Position numbers and translations under genes: made by a program. Positions 22,441 to 33,235 of a stretch of DNA of 64,000 nt are shown one piece after another (positions within the stretch are counted from its first letter, which is position 1; the number at the start of each line of letters is the position of its first letter). This stretch comes from Protopterus annectens (Eukaryota; Chordata; Ceratodontiformes; Protopteridae), in assembly GCF_019279795.1 (NCBI RefSeq), contig NC_056725.1:1075711240-1075775239 (forward strand), written 5' to 3'. The notes under the pieces were generated by a model. It worked only from the letters and a program-made list of their open reading frames with translations. It was not told the origin of the DNA and did no database searches.

Positions 22441-23380
22441 TGTTATTTGTAAAGGAGAACATGGATAACTAATTGCAAGCAAGGAGTGACTAGACAGTGG
22501 AGTAAGTATTGGCTTTGGATTATTTTTTTTTGGCCATCTTGGGGAACCATTTAACCAGCTTAACACCCAGTGCCCCACATCCACACTGGGTCTGTGTTGT
22601 GGATTCCACTAGCATTATGGATGCTTGGCTATCTTTGCATTCATCCTTGTGGGGATTATTTAAATGCACTACCCACTCCCTTTCCACCTCCCATGTGTTC
22701 AATTATATCTGAGGTCAACTCCCCACTTTAGACCACACAACTCCTAAGGGAGCATTATTGATGAATGCCCTCCCACCTGGGTTGGGCACTCCTTTCCCTC
22801 CCTGCTGCTCTGTCAGGCACTTGAGACATAAATTGAAACCAGGTTGACTTGGTTGTAGTCATGGCTTTATACCTCTACACCATTTTAGCAGCAGCTCTGG
22901 GTGATTTTTCATATTGTTAATTGTTGCCAAAAAAATGAGAATGTGATTTGGCAGTATTAAATGCATTGAGGACCCAACTTATGCCAGGGACCTATGCTAA
23001 TGGTCTGAAATCTTTATTCACCCCTATTGCCAGTGTATGCAAATTGTAAAGTCCAGTGGCCTTGGGCCAATAAGCTACTGGCTGGTCGTTGTGCAGTTGC
23101 CTAGTCTAGTTTACATTTGATTGCTCTGTTGGGTAAAAGCTGGGCATAAAACCAATCAACCTGCCAAAAAATTGGTTAATAATTACTATGGTAAGTATAG
23201 GTTTACTGCCAAGAGGTATGAACTGAATGACATGATGGCAAGGAAAAGACTGAACAACTTGCAGAACCACTCCGCAAGATGGAATAACAGTGCAGCAAAA
23301 CCACGTGACTTACAGTTCCAGTACCTACTACTTAAGTGGAGGACACACTTAAAATGGTGTAGGATCTGTCAAAACTTCTG
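22441..23380. other. No recognisable feature
   Basis: Short poly-T and poly-A runs only; no gene or repeat family assigned. Confidence 0.4.
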
Positions 23381-23640
23381 AAAAATACCCCCCCCCCCAT
23401 CTGCATCTTGCTCGGGTATTTTTCTCTCAGGGTTTTCTCTTCTACAGCTCCATTTAGACTGAGGAACATACCTCCCCAAAGAAGAACTCCAGGGATATTC
23501 TGAAAAATAACCTCTCCATCTACGTCTCACTCAGGGATTTTTTTCTCAGGTTTCCCCCCTCTACAGCTCCATTTAGACTGAGGAACATACTTCTCCAAAG
23601 ATGAAATCCAGGGATATTCTGTAAAATAACTCCCTCCATC
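23381..23640. repeat. About 120-bp tandem repeat, two and a part copies
   Basis: CTCCATTTAGACTGAGGAAC occurs near 23,450 and 23,570. Flanking blocks (GAAAAATA, CCATCT, CTCAGG, CAGGGATATTCTG) repeat in the same order. Confidence 0.85.
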
Positions 23641-24033
23641 TGCATGTATGTGCAATACTTTTTGTTAAAGCTTATTTGTAAGGTGTTTCTATTACTAACC
23701 CATGGCATGCACACTAGTTGTTCTGCAGTAGTCCCTTTTTCCAACTGTCTCCCCTCCAGCCACTTCATTCCCTGTAATAGGTAGATTCTGCACTTTACTT
23801 TTCTCAGGAACACCACTAGGTGGCTATATATTCCCACTTATTGTATTAGTTAACTTTCAATACTTTTTCACTGCTCCCTGCAGCTCTAAGGACTGTTGCC
23901 CTTTCCCATTGTTTTTTGCATAATTGTCATACCTGTTCAATTCTCCTTGAATTAGACCAAACCTTAACTCACAGGTAACATACCTCTGAGCTTGTCAGTA
24001 CCTTTGAGTGCTTGAGAGTGCCTACATCACTGA

Positions 24034-24720
24034 TTGCTCTTGTTGGTCTCTTCTGCTCCTTCTTCCTTCTCAGCTCTGCATGCTCCATTCACCCTTTGGG
24101 CTCACTCAGCTCCCCTGCCCCGAATTCCCACCTGCTCCCAGTGCCTCTACACTTATAACCCCATAACTACACCCTCTCTAGCATTCAGCATATCTGGACA
24201 ATCCCTACCCACCTTCTCATCCACTAACCCCTCCTGTTTCCACTACCCAGGATCCTCCCCTTCCCTGTTCTTACCTTCACTCCTTCTTAATTCTTGCTAC
24301 CAAAGACCATACACCAGTTTACATTCTGTTAATACTTTCTCCCCTCTGCACATCCTCACTGCATTCTGTAACCTTATACTACCATGCAAATCAAACCTAC
24401 ACATACTGTACCATTAATATGTCTACATTTCCTCCTCTACTGCCTACTCTATCTTACCAGACTACCTGACTTTTCTTACTCCCTTCTCTATCATACAACT
24501 TCAATACATGCCTTAAAAGACTCTCACCTATCAATTTGTATCTCTCCTCACCTCTATTACTATAATGTCTCTGTCCTTTTTACTAGAAAGATTCTTCATG
24601 ATACTTGTAATATAGTCCCAATCCATCACAATCCATACCTCTCCAGCTACCCCTGCTCTCAACTCCAACTCCAAAGAATCTAAAGACATTGCCTCCTTCT
24701 TTCTCCAACTAATCTCTATC
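24034..24720 (+). pseudogene. LINE B region upstream of the 2A-like motif
   Basis: Two overlapping open stretches rich in Ser, Pro, Leu, Thr (24,034-24,417 in the same frame as the 2A motif, and 24,384-24,683 in another). In 2A-bearing LINEs, a short protein upstream of the 2A is released by ribosome skipping. Here the frame is broken, and I cannot assign a domain. Confidence 0.35.
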
Positions 24721-24756
24721 CTAATCTCTGGTGACATACATCCTAATCCTGGCCCC
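24721..24756 (+). promoter_or_regulatory. 2A-like translational recoding motif in LINE B
   Basis: Encodes LISGDIHPNPGP immediately before the endonuclease. It matches the D-x-x-x-NPGP signature with the usual hydrophobic run and SGD in front. In canonical 2A the third residue after D-x is Glu; here it is His (DIHPNPGP). APE-type LINEs of the CR1/L2 kind are known to carry such motifs at the ORF2 N-terminus. Confidence 0.8.
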
Positions 24757-25171
24757 TCAGACAACCAGACTTCTAACTTTAACTTGTCTCCCTCACCCTC
24801 TCATCATAAATCTCTCCTTTTTGCGACCATTAACACCCAAAGTGTATCCAATAAACCTCCTAGCCTTCATGCCTGGCTATCACATTACCACCCTGACATT
24901 ATCTCTATCACCAAAACAGGACTAAAACCCCACATAAAAGATTCTGAAAGTACCCCTCCCAACTACACAATCATAAGAAATGGCAGAACTCTAAAGAAAG
25001 GTGGTGTAGTAGCCCTACTTTTCTTCTCCTCCCTAACAGTGACACACTTTACCAAGTCATTATCCCAATTCACAACAGCTGAACTAACCCTGGCCCTCCT
25101 AAAAATTAATAACCACAAAAGCATATGTATAGCTGTCCTTTATATTCCACCAGGAAATAACATTCCCATTT
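24757..25171 (+). pseudogene. LINE B AP-endonuclease domain, N-terminal half
   Basis: Downstream of the 2A motif the frame runs through ATINTQSVSNK (the NARS-like first block), WLSHYHPDIISITKT (ITET with the metal-binding Glu replaced by Lys), a KKGGVVALLF block and ALLKINNHKSICIAVLYIPP (the YRPP-like block). It stops shortly after PGNN. The catalytic Glu-to-Lys change plus loss of the C-terminal half (the GDFN and SDH blocks) mean no activity. Confidence 0.78.
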
Positions 25172-25199
25172 GATTGATTTAATTATACCTTTCTTTCTT

Positions 25200-26057
25200 C
25201 CAGGTAGGAGCCTATCAGCATTGCACATCTTCATTTGGTAATATTTGCCCACTCTTCCTTGCAAAAGCACTCCAAATCTGTTTTGGAAATTTTAGCCGGG
25301 CCTGGATATTTTTCTGTGTAAGAAAAGGCTTTCATCTTGCAACCCTACCCCATAGCCCAGACATATGGAGAATACAGGAGATTGTTGTCACATGTATTAC
25401 ACAACCAGTACTTGCCAGGAATTCCTGCAGTTCCTTCAGTGTTGATGTAGGTCTCTTGGCAGCCTTCCTGACCAGTTTCCATCTTGTTTTATCTTCAGTT
25501 TTAGAGGGACATCCAGTTCTTTGCAACGTCACTGTTGTCCCATATATTCTCCACTTTTTGATGACTGTCTTCACTGTGTTCCATGGTATATCCAATGGTG
25601 TAGAAATGTATTAGTACCCTTATCCTGACTAATACCTTTCAACAATGAGATCCCTTTGATGCTTTGTAAGCTTTCTGCGAACCATGGCTTTTGCTGTAGC
25701 AGTCAACTGAGTAAATGTCAAGAAAATCCTACTAGGACAGCTGAACTTTATTTGGGGTTAGAGTGTCTTTAATTGATGGCAGGTGTGTACCCAAGAAGAC
25801 TGAATGCTGTAATTAAATCAAAAGGTGCTTCAACAAAGTATTAGTTTAAGGGTGTGCACACTTCAACCGGATTATTGTACATTTTTTATTTTTTATATTC
25901 CCCCCAACAGATTTGTTTGTTTTTCAATTGAATTGTACAGGTTATAGGTCACATTAAAGGTGGAAAAAGTTTTGAAATGATTTATTGTGCTCTAATTTTT
26001 TTATATCACAAAAACCTGGCATTTTAACAGGGGTGTATAAACTTTTTATATCCACTG
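25200..26057 (-). mobile_element. Tc1-like remnant, one end only, internal deletion
   Basis: Same family as 11.9-13.6 kb. The right inverted repeat ends TATATCCACTG at 26,057, followed by TA. The left end is lost; homology begins near GGTAGGAGCCTATCAGC at 25,204. About 470 bp is deleted at 25,280/25,281. Transposase N-terminal pieces remain (25,332-25,595: WNTVKTVIKKW, KRPTSTLKELQEF). It sits in the CR1 piece at a TA. Confidence 0.88.
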
Positions 26058-26715
26058 TATGTGGCGTGTCTCATTACTACTGGTTTTGCATCCAGGAAGA
26101 AAGAGGTCATTATCTCCCTCTACTCTTCCCTCATTAGGACAGTCATCAAGTACAATGCCCCATTTGGCATGTACCTCACTAGACACCTGCAGCAACTGGA
26201 GAGGCTGAAAAAGTACCCCACAAAGAGGATCCTAGGCCTTAAACACGTGCCCTATATGGACTGACTCAAAAAACTCCAACTATTCTCTGTCTCATATCAC
26301 CTACTTAGAGGCGATCTCTGCTTGACTTACAAAGCCATGTCTGACCCAGCTCTGTTAGAAATGCTATATCTAAAGAAATCCCAATCCCTCCACACTGCAC
26401 ATTTCAGAGACCTCTACCTCATTACCACAATCAACAGACCATGCTGGAGGGGCAGGTTCATAACCCAGAGACTACCCATGCTATGGAATATACTTCCCAT
26501 ACATGTCAAACAGAGCACCTTACTGGCCGTCTTCAAGAGAAATCTTGATGAATGGATAGAAAATAGAAAATTCAACCCAGGGATCACTCAAGTGGCTCTA
26601 CTTGACAGAGGCACTGGGAATTAAGGCCGGGTGGCACAATGCCAGGATAATCCTATAGGCTAGGCTTGTAAAGGCTCCAGCACCATTAGCCTAGTACACA
26701 CCTATGAACCTACAC
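26058..26715 (+). mobile_element. CR1-like 3' end (copy 3) within LINE B
   Basis: Carries the ORF2 C-terminus: ITTGFASRKKEVI, YNAPFGMYLTRHLQQLERLK, TYKAMSDPALLEMLYLKKSQ, PCWRGRFITQRLP, LFKRNLDEWI, VALLDRGTGN. Then the 3'UTR block TAGGCTTGTAAAGG and one tail unit CCTATGAACC. It begins exactly at the TA flanking the Tc1 end. One TGA interrupts at about 26,263. Confidence 0.9.
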
Positions 26716-26740
26716 CCAAATAATTACCTCTCCTACCAGA

Positions 26741-28163
26741 ATGAATAAAGATAAAAACTCTGGTAGTATACTGGACTGGATAATAGTTTTTCACCCTAAC
26801 TCCACTTCTGACAATGGCACCCCACACAACTCCTTCACCGATCATCTCCCTGCCTTTGTCCATCACTCACCATCCTCCCTTCATCTTCACCACAATGACA
26901 TCACATCTCGTACCCTAAAGAACTTCAACCCTCTAGTTTTCTCTGACTCACTAAAACATATGAACTGGAAGCCTGTAAAAACCCTCTCTCTTGACAATGC
27001 TGTTACATACTTCAATACTACATTCAATAACCTACTAGATAGCTTAGCTCCCCCAGAACTAAAAAAAATCAAAACCAAATCCACCCCTTGGCGAACTGAA
27101 GCAACTATTACACTCATGCATCTCTGAGATAAATCTTGGAAGCATTACCATAAATCTAAAACACCTAACTCCCTTACTGAGTATAAGCAACTTCATAATA
27201 AAGTGAAAAAGCAAATTGCTTTAGACTGAAAGTCCTACTACTCTAAGCTTCAAAACAATCATAGATCTAACTCCAAAATATTTGAAACAGTATATCTGTT
27301 CTCCTCTCTCCTGGCAAAAATGACAATTCCTGCCCTGACCCGAACTCCAGATCATATCTTAGCTACCCAATTCAACTCTTTATTGATTCAACAGCCAAGC
27401 TCACCACGTCATTCTCCAATAACACTTCTACTCCAACCTCATCCCACACTCTCAAGTCTAGTCCCACTGACATCAACACTACTCATCCCTCCCCTTTACT
27501 TTATAACCTGTCTCACTACATGCCATAACAAAATTTCTACTAAAACTAAAACCATGCTCTCATGCCCTAGACAACCTTCCATCTAACTTTCTCAAGCAAG
27601 CTGCCCATGGCATAGCCCTTCCCATCACCATACTTATCAACTGTTCAATCCAAGAATCATATGTACCCTTCCTCAGGAAGAAAATGTTCATCATTTCCCT
27701 CCACAAACGAGGCAACAATACTGAAATCTCCAACTTCCATCCTATAGTTATCCTGTCCACTATCTCAAAAGTCCTTAAAAAATCCATACACTTGCAACTC
27801 CTTCCCTACCTCCTAGACAATCAACTTCTTTCCCCAACTCAACATGGATTTAGACCTGGACATAATACTACAACTGCCCTTCTCTCCTTCCTTGACATCA
27901 TCAACCACGCCTGAGTCAACTGGCAACATTGTATCTACCTTTCTCCGAGACTTATCAAAGGCCTTCGATACTGTTTCCCACAACCTTCTCTTGTCCGTAC
28001 TTTCTCTTTTCAATCTCTCCTCCTCCTTTATTAACTGGTTTTCCAGTTACCTTTCTAATAGACAACAAGCCGTCAACTGGAACACTAGCACCCCTTTCTT
28101 CTTTCACACTCCAACAGGAGTTCCACAAGGCTCGATACTGGGTCCCTTACTTTTTAACATCTG
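26741..28163 (+). pseudogene. LINE B endonuclease end, linker and RT N-terminal half
   Basis: Resumes after the nested insertions with SILDWIIVF and FTDHLPAF (the SDH-like block, 26,840), then ESLAPPELKKIK-type linker (NLLDSLAPPELKK, 27,035-27,065). RT blocks follow: SNFHPIVILSTISKVLKK (27,730-27,780), QHGFRPGHNTTTALL (27,840-27,885), DLSKAFDTVSHN (27,950-27,985, motif A with catalytic Asp) and GVPQGSILGPLLFNIC (28,110-28,163, motif B), cut by the solo LTR. Several stops and frameshifts (27,127; 27,586; 27,914). Confidence 0.82.
28159..28163. repeat. Target duplication, left (ATCTG)
   Basis: Identical to 28,898-28,902. Removing one copy and the LTR rejoins the RT frame at LLFNIC. Confidence 0.88.
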
Positions 28164-28897
28164 TGTTAAATGAAAAAATACTGTAATAAAAAGATCAATA
28201 CACAGGAGGTTCAGGTTCTTTACTAGTGTACACCAGGAGGCAAAAAACGTACAAGTACAGAATTTTGTCTGAATGAAACAGGAAGAACACAACTTTTATA
28301 GTATTTCTTACTAGTATTAACCCACCAGGCTGACGTAGTCAGTCACAAGGGGATTTACATCACTTTAGCTTACAATATTCTATTCATCTAAAATGCTGAT
28401 ACTACATTTTGCTTAAAAAGTTTTCTGGTAAACAACGTGGCCTTGCTAGCCACCTGGTTAGTTACAATACCCTTTTACAAAAGTTTCCACTCAAGGTTCT
28501 AAATTAATTCGAACATAATAGTAGATACAGTTCTCAATACATTTTTCTTGTTACATGTTATCACTTCCTCCTTGCAGCCGGTGCGTTATCTAGTAACATA
28601 TACAAGGTCGATTGCTCAAGCAGAAAAGAGCAAAAGATTCGCATTATTTCACACATTTAATTTCCTGACCCAGCAGATAATCACTTGTGAGAAGCATAAA
28701 CATTAATTCTTGCTGAGCTAGCAGCTGCTGGGGTCAGAGGCCAACTTGCAAAAGGCACACTGCAGTTTCCAAAAGCTTCTTGCAGTTTCATATGAATTCA
28801 TTTTTCTTGTCATAACATTAATAGAATAAAATGCATTATATCTTTCTTATTTCTTAATAAGCACTACACATATACATTAATACATATTTTTCTAACA
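28164..28897 (-). mobile_element. Solo LTR of an endogenous retrovirus
   Basis: Runs from TGTTA (28,164) to TAACA (28,897), 734 bp, between exact 5-bp duplications ATCTG (28,159-28,163 and 28,898-28,902). Read on the minus strand it has a TATAAAA box (complement of 28,294-28,300) about 130 bp from its end and an AGTAAAG polyadenylation-like signal (near 28,217-28,223). The length, TG...CA ends, duplications and promoter placement fit a retroviral LTR left by recombination between the two LTRs. No viral gene is present. Genus cannot be told from the LTR. Confidence 0.88.
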
Positions 28898-29813
28898 ATC
28901 TGCATTAAATAGTTTTCATCAGTGCATTCCTAATACCAAACTTGTCCAATACTTAGACAATTCCACCATAATTTGCTAGGCTCAATCTCTCCCCAGACTC
29001 ATGCAACTAACACAAGATGTCTTCTCTTGTACCTAGTCTTGGATGCTGAATAATCACCTTGCTCTCAGTGCATCTAAAACCAAAATCATGATCTTTACCC
29101 CATCTAAAAACACTTCTATTGATAAAAATTCCTTCTCCATAGTGAGTCAGAATAAGATTCCCATTGAAATAGTCTCCCCTACAAAACTTCTAGGTGTTAT
29201 CATTGATGAACATTTAAAGTCTGACATTCATATACAAACTAGTATTAAGAAAACACATCAAAAGCTCAAAATGCTGTATCGTCACAGCTGTTATCTCACT
29301 CCCTCATCCAAACATATACTCTTTATTTCCTACATCATCCCCTCTCTCTTGTATGGATCCCCTCTTTTCACCAACCTTCAATCCTCCTTAAAGCCAAAAC
29401 TGTTATCCTGTTACAATAAAATCTCTAAGTTTGCTACTGGGATCAAATCCTCCTCCCACCACTGTGATATACTCCACTCCATGAACTGGCTGGAACTTCC
29501 CCAATATTTCTCTTACATTCAACTGTTAATGCTCACAAACTCATTTTCAAACCCTCTAACTGCACTTCTCTCTCCTCCATACTCACCTTGCATCATTCTG
29601 GCAACCTACTCAGGTCCAGTAACCAGAACCTCCTCAAAGTGTACAAACCCTTACGTGCACCTGTGCAATTTCTCCTATCTTTCTCCCTCACTCGTCTATG
29701 AAACTCACTTCCCGCCCTACATTCAAATCACCCAAAACCACTCCACCTTCAAGACCATGCTCCATTCCCATCTTTCGTCTTACTGGGAATGCTCATGTTC
29801 TCACTCCACCTGA
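28898..29813 (+). pseudogene. LINE B RT C-terminal half
   Basis: After the LTR the expected catalytic box is present but destroyed: VQYLDNSTII near 28,945-28,975 stands where QYADDTTI-type sequence belongs. A 256-residue open stretch (29,043-29,813) then gives LNNHLALSASKTKIMIF, KLLGVIIDEHLKSDIHI and IIPSLLYGSPLF, the thumb and connection region of jockey-superfamily RTs, and ends in a typical short C-terminus. This long intact stretch contrasts with the broken 5' half. Confidence 0.82.
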
Positions 29814-30289
29814 CACCCTCTATATCAGTTCTGCTCTCCCATACTTTTTTTTCTTATTTCTCAAAACTCACCCTAGTGACTCCCTTCATTTCATTTCCAC
29901 TCCCTCTCCCTTTCTTCCTTTCTCATAACTCAGCCTATTCACCTTTCACTGTTCTACTCCCCTTCTCTAATTCTTCCTCCCTCTCACCTCATGAAACCTT
30001 AAATAACTGCACTCCAAATTATACTTATGTATTCCAAAATACTTATGTTTTAATTTCATTCAATGCTTTGTTACAACACCTTGCTCAGATGTTATTATTC
30101 TGTCTTCTATATTACTGTCTTTTAGTAGTTTTTGAAAATTGTATTGTACTTGTTAACTGTTGATATTAGCTTTGTAATAATTGTATATGGAGCTTTCCTC
30201 CCCAAGCCTCCCTTGAAAATGGGCTCATTTTGGTCCAGTGCACTTTCCCAGTTAACAAACTGCAAATAGATAAATAAATAAAATAAAAT
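29814..30289 (+). other. LINE B 3' untranslated region
   Basis: Pyrimidine-rich, then AT-rich, ending in ATAAATA-type short repeats at 30,269-30,289, which serve as the recognisable 3' end. Confidence 0.6.
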
Positions 30290-30454
30290 TCTGATCACAC
30301 TGAGTGATGTCATCAGAAGCAATGACAGACTAATTGCAATGATTCTAGAGTTTTAAAATAGGGCAGTTTTCATAATCTCAGCTCATGGGCACAGCAGCGT
30401 TGTGACAATGAATAAAAGGATTTCAGGCAGCAGCTGCAGAACCCACTAGATAAA

Positions 30455-30770
30455 GTGGAACAAAATTAGTTGATGTTGGTAATGTGGGACATGAATGCTA
30501 ATGTCAGGATAGACAGAGCAGGGTATGAAGACAGCCTGGGTCCACAGTGGAGGGGGGGGGCAGCAGGAATATAGCAGTGGTCATTCTAGACTTCTGTTTG
30601 TAAAATGGCTTGATGATGGCTAAAATACATGGTTCACCAAAAAAGACAGCCACATGATCATATATACACATTGTCAACATGCAACTCAGAAGAAGAATTC
30701 CTACTAGTATGGAGAAAAGAGCAATGGAGTAGAATTGGGGATTGCAAAGTTATCAACAGTGAAACTGAAT
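30455..30770 (+). pseudogene. RTE-like LINE endonuclease remnant
   Basis: Broken frames read GDMNANVR-like (near 30,490), then HIYTLSTCNSEEE (30,657-30,695) and RKEQWSRIGDCKVINSE (30,710-30,765). These correspond to the GDFNA.VG, YTY and hydrophobic-charged blocks of RTE-clade AP-endonucleases, the same family type as the RT at 3.85-4.5 kb. It is cut off at 30,770 where an old CR1 copy begins. Confidence 0.6.
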
Positions 30771-30794
30771 TGATTTTAATTTTTTTTTTCTGTA

Positions 30795-33235
30795 GTGTAC
30801 ATATTGATATAGGGGGTTTAACAACCATACACAGTCTGCAGTCATTAGCAAATCTTGTTAACCAGAAATTACTGTTATCAGTTTGGAAGTCTCAAAAATA
30901 GATGCCAAACAGAAGATGGGACCAGCACATATCCTTGAATGACACCACTGCCTACCTACTCTCTGTCTGAGGAAGTATCATTTACTCATTCATTTAATTG
31001 CTTGTTCTTAAGCAAGTTGGCAGTACATCCCACCATATAGGGATTTATGCTTAGGGCTATTAATTTATGTGCATTTCCATCATGTGGTATGGATTCAAAT
31101 GCCCTGGCTAGACGAAGGTAGTCAGCATAGATGATTTAACCACTGCTGACCACCTGAGTGACCTTCTCAAAGAAGCTAATAAGATTTAGCATGCAGGACC
31201 TGGCCTTTACAAAGATGAATAGCAGAGGGTCTAGCTTAACCATGTTTTGATGATATGATTTCTGAGACTGGTAATGATGTGGTTTATGGTTTTACAAATA
31301 AGGTTCATAAAGCATGTTTCTATAGCTCCCTGGGTTTGCTGCAGGTCCACATTTACAGAAGGCATTTATACAGCAGTGTATGAGGATTGTAGGGTATAGC
31401 CTATAGCAAAGCTTAGATTAAACAGTTTGAGGAGGGAATTGATAATGCTTGATTAACACTTCTTATTAGACAACCTGGTATGCTGTCTAGGCCCATGGAT
31501 AAAGTGTTCTTGTTTTGACAGTGCTTTAAGGATATATTCCTTATTGATAATTGGGGAAAATAGCTCAGGACAGATTCTAGAGGGGGTTTGGTTCCAGTGA
31601 AGAAATCTGCTGCAAACTTGCTTTCCTGTATATTTGCAATAACTTTTAGATTTAAGTGTGAGGATCCATAATGTATAATCTTGGACCAGAATTGAGAATT
31701 ACTTCTGAGGTTTCTGGCATGACTGAAGAAGGATGTTTAATTTTCCTTTGCATCTCCTGCTAGTCTTATATTGTATGATGATTTACTGGTCTTTATAATT
31801 TTTATTTTCCATTTGAGGCTTTTACTACTATTCTGGAAGCTTAATGATTTTTTCCTACTGTAATGAAGTTTGTTTATATTTGTAGTCCACCATTATGGTT
31901 TATTTTTGAATTTACCACCATATTTGGTTTTGGAAGTGACTGCAAGGTCAATGCATTTATCTAAAGAGGCATAGAAAGTAGTTGTGTAACTACCAGCATA
32001 ACTGAGGTCTACTTTGGAGTTGTCATTGTTAAATTTAGAGAATTCATTATACAGTTGTATGCAGTTGGCCTTTTTAAAGTCTTTAAAGAGGGTGATATTT
32101 ATAACCAAGGGAGAGATAGTTTTGAGGGTAAGGTTAACCAGATTATGACCAGGCTTTATTAATGAAGGAATGACCATGGGAGGAGAGCAGAGAAAGAGGT
32201 CAAGTTGGTAGTACTAAGCCACAAATGTTAATAAACCTTGTCAGCCTGAGGACCCCAGATATTTTGCTTACCCAGTCCAAGAAGCACTGAGCATACCCAA
32301 TTTTAGAAGTGTAGGAGATGCAATCAATGGAATGATAGTTGTACTCATCAACTATTAAAGAAATGTTTATCACAGGGATATTATCTATGAATGCCAAGAA
32401 TTTATCATGGTCATCTGGAATCATAGAGGGCAAACTATAGAAGGCTATGAGTGCAAATTAGATTTCCCTAACATAAGTTGCAGTTTATTTATCTCACTGG
32501 GGTGAGGGCGTGGGTCTCTTGATAACTAATTTTGAAGGGACGTTTTCCATGATATTTACCAACTCTCCACTACCGTTATGCAGGGTAGAGGGTCTAAAGA
32601 TATGGTTGGCACAAACCCCAGGCACAGAAGGAGTGCACAATAAGGATTTAAACCATGTCATCGTGCCGACCATACATGTAGCATTTCAAGTGTAGGAAGT
32701 GCTTCAAGGTCAGGCAGTTAATTATTAAGATCCCTTGCAAACAGCAGACACACCTTAATATTATCTACTTTAGGAATGGAGGTGTTTATTGAGTTGGGAT
32801 GTTCATCACACAAACTCTGCCTAAAAAGGCATAATGAGGACAGCAGGAGCTTTGACCAGTAAGCAGAAGACCTCGAATGAAAGATGTATAGTGTATTTTG
32901 CAAAGAATGTTGGACTATTAATCATTTCATTCCATGGTGACATAGTGGATTCCTCTGAAATGACTTCGGCGACTTAGCCAGTTGTTCAAACCAATTATCT
33001 TTTCCTTGTATCTAGGCATCATTCTAGGTAAAAGGAGGATTCTACTTAGAACTAGCACTTTAAACATAGCTGAATCTAGCATGGTAAGCTCCAAAATATA
33101 CCTCTGCATAGTCTTAAGAGATTTTTGTAACAGGTCATTTACCTTCACATAGACTACCATTATGTCATTGCTATATTTGATGGATGAGTTGGTGATGGGT
33201 ACCCTAGCTATGCTCACTGGTGAGTGTACAATCTG
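30795..33235 (-). mobile_element. CR1-like LINE, copy 4 (old)
   Basis: Highly diverged copy on the minus strand, colinear with 36.8-39.6 kb. ORF1 esterase residues survive (SILLLPRMMPRYKEKIIGLNNW near 33,000-33,060; NDLLQKSLKTMQRYILEL). Endonuclease and linker pieces lie at 32,200-32,430 and 31,893-32,177 (SLIKPGHNLVNLTLKTISPL, the RSDHKLITLDIHI block). RT remains near 30,820-31,600, including the FADDCKL region as ANDCRL near 30,835. The 3' end is missing. Confidence 0.75.

Larger units (their letters stand above)
24034..30289 (+). mobile_element. L2/Rex1-like LINE (family B), interrupted twice
   Basis: A pyrimidine-rich 5' part leads to a 2A-like motif, an AP-endonuclease domain, an RT and a 3' end with short A-rich repeats (ATAAATAAATAAAATAAAAT at 30,269-30,289). 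A deletion containing CR1 and Tc1 remnants replaces about 0.2 kb of the endonuclease (25.17-26.71 kb), and a solo LTR splits the RT (28,164-28,897). Clade within the jockey/L2/CR1 superfamily is uncertain. It differs clearly from the CR1-like family of this window in motifs and tail. Confidence 0.8.
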
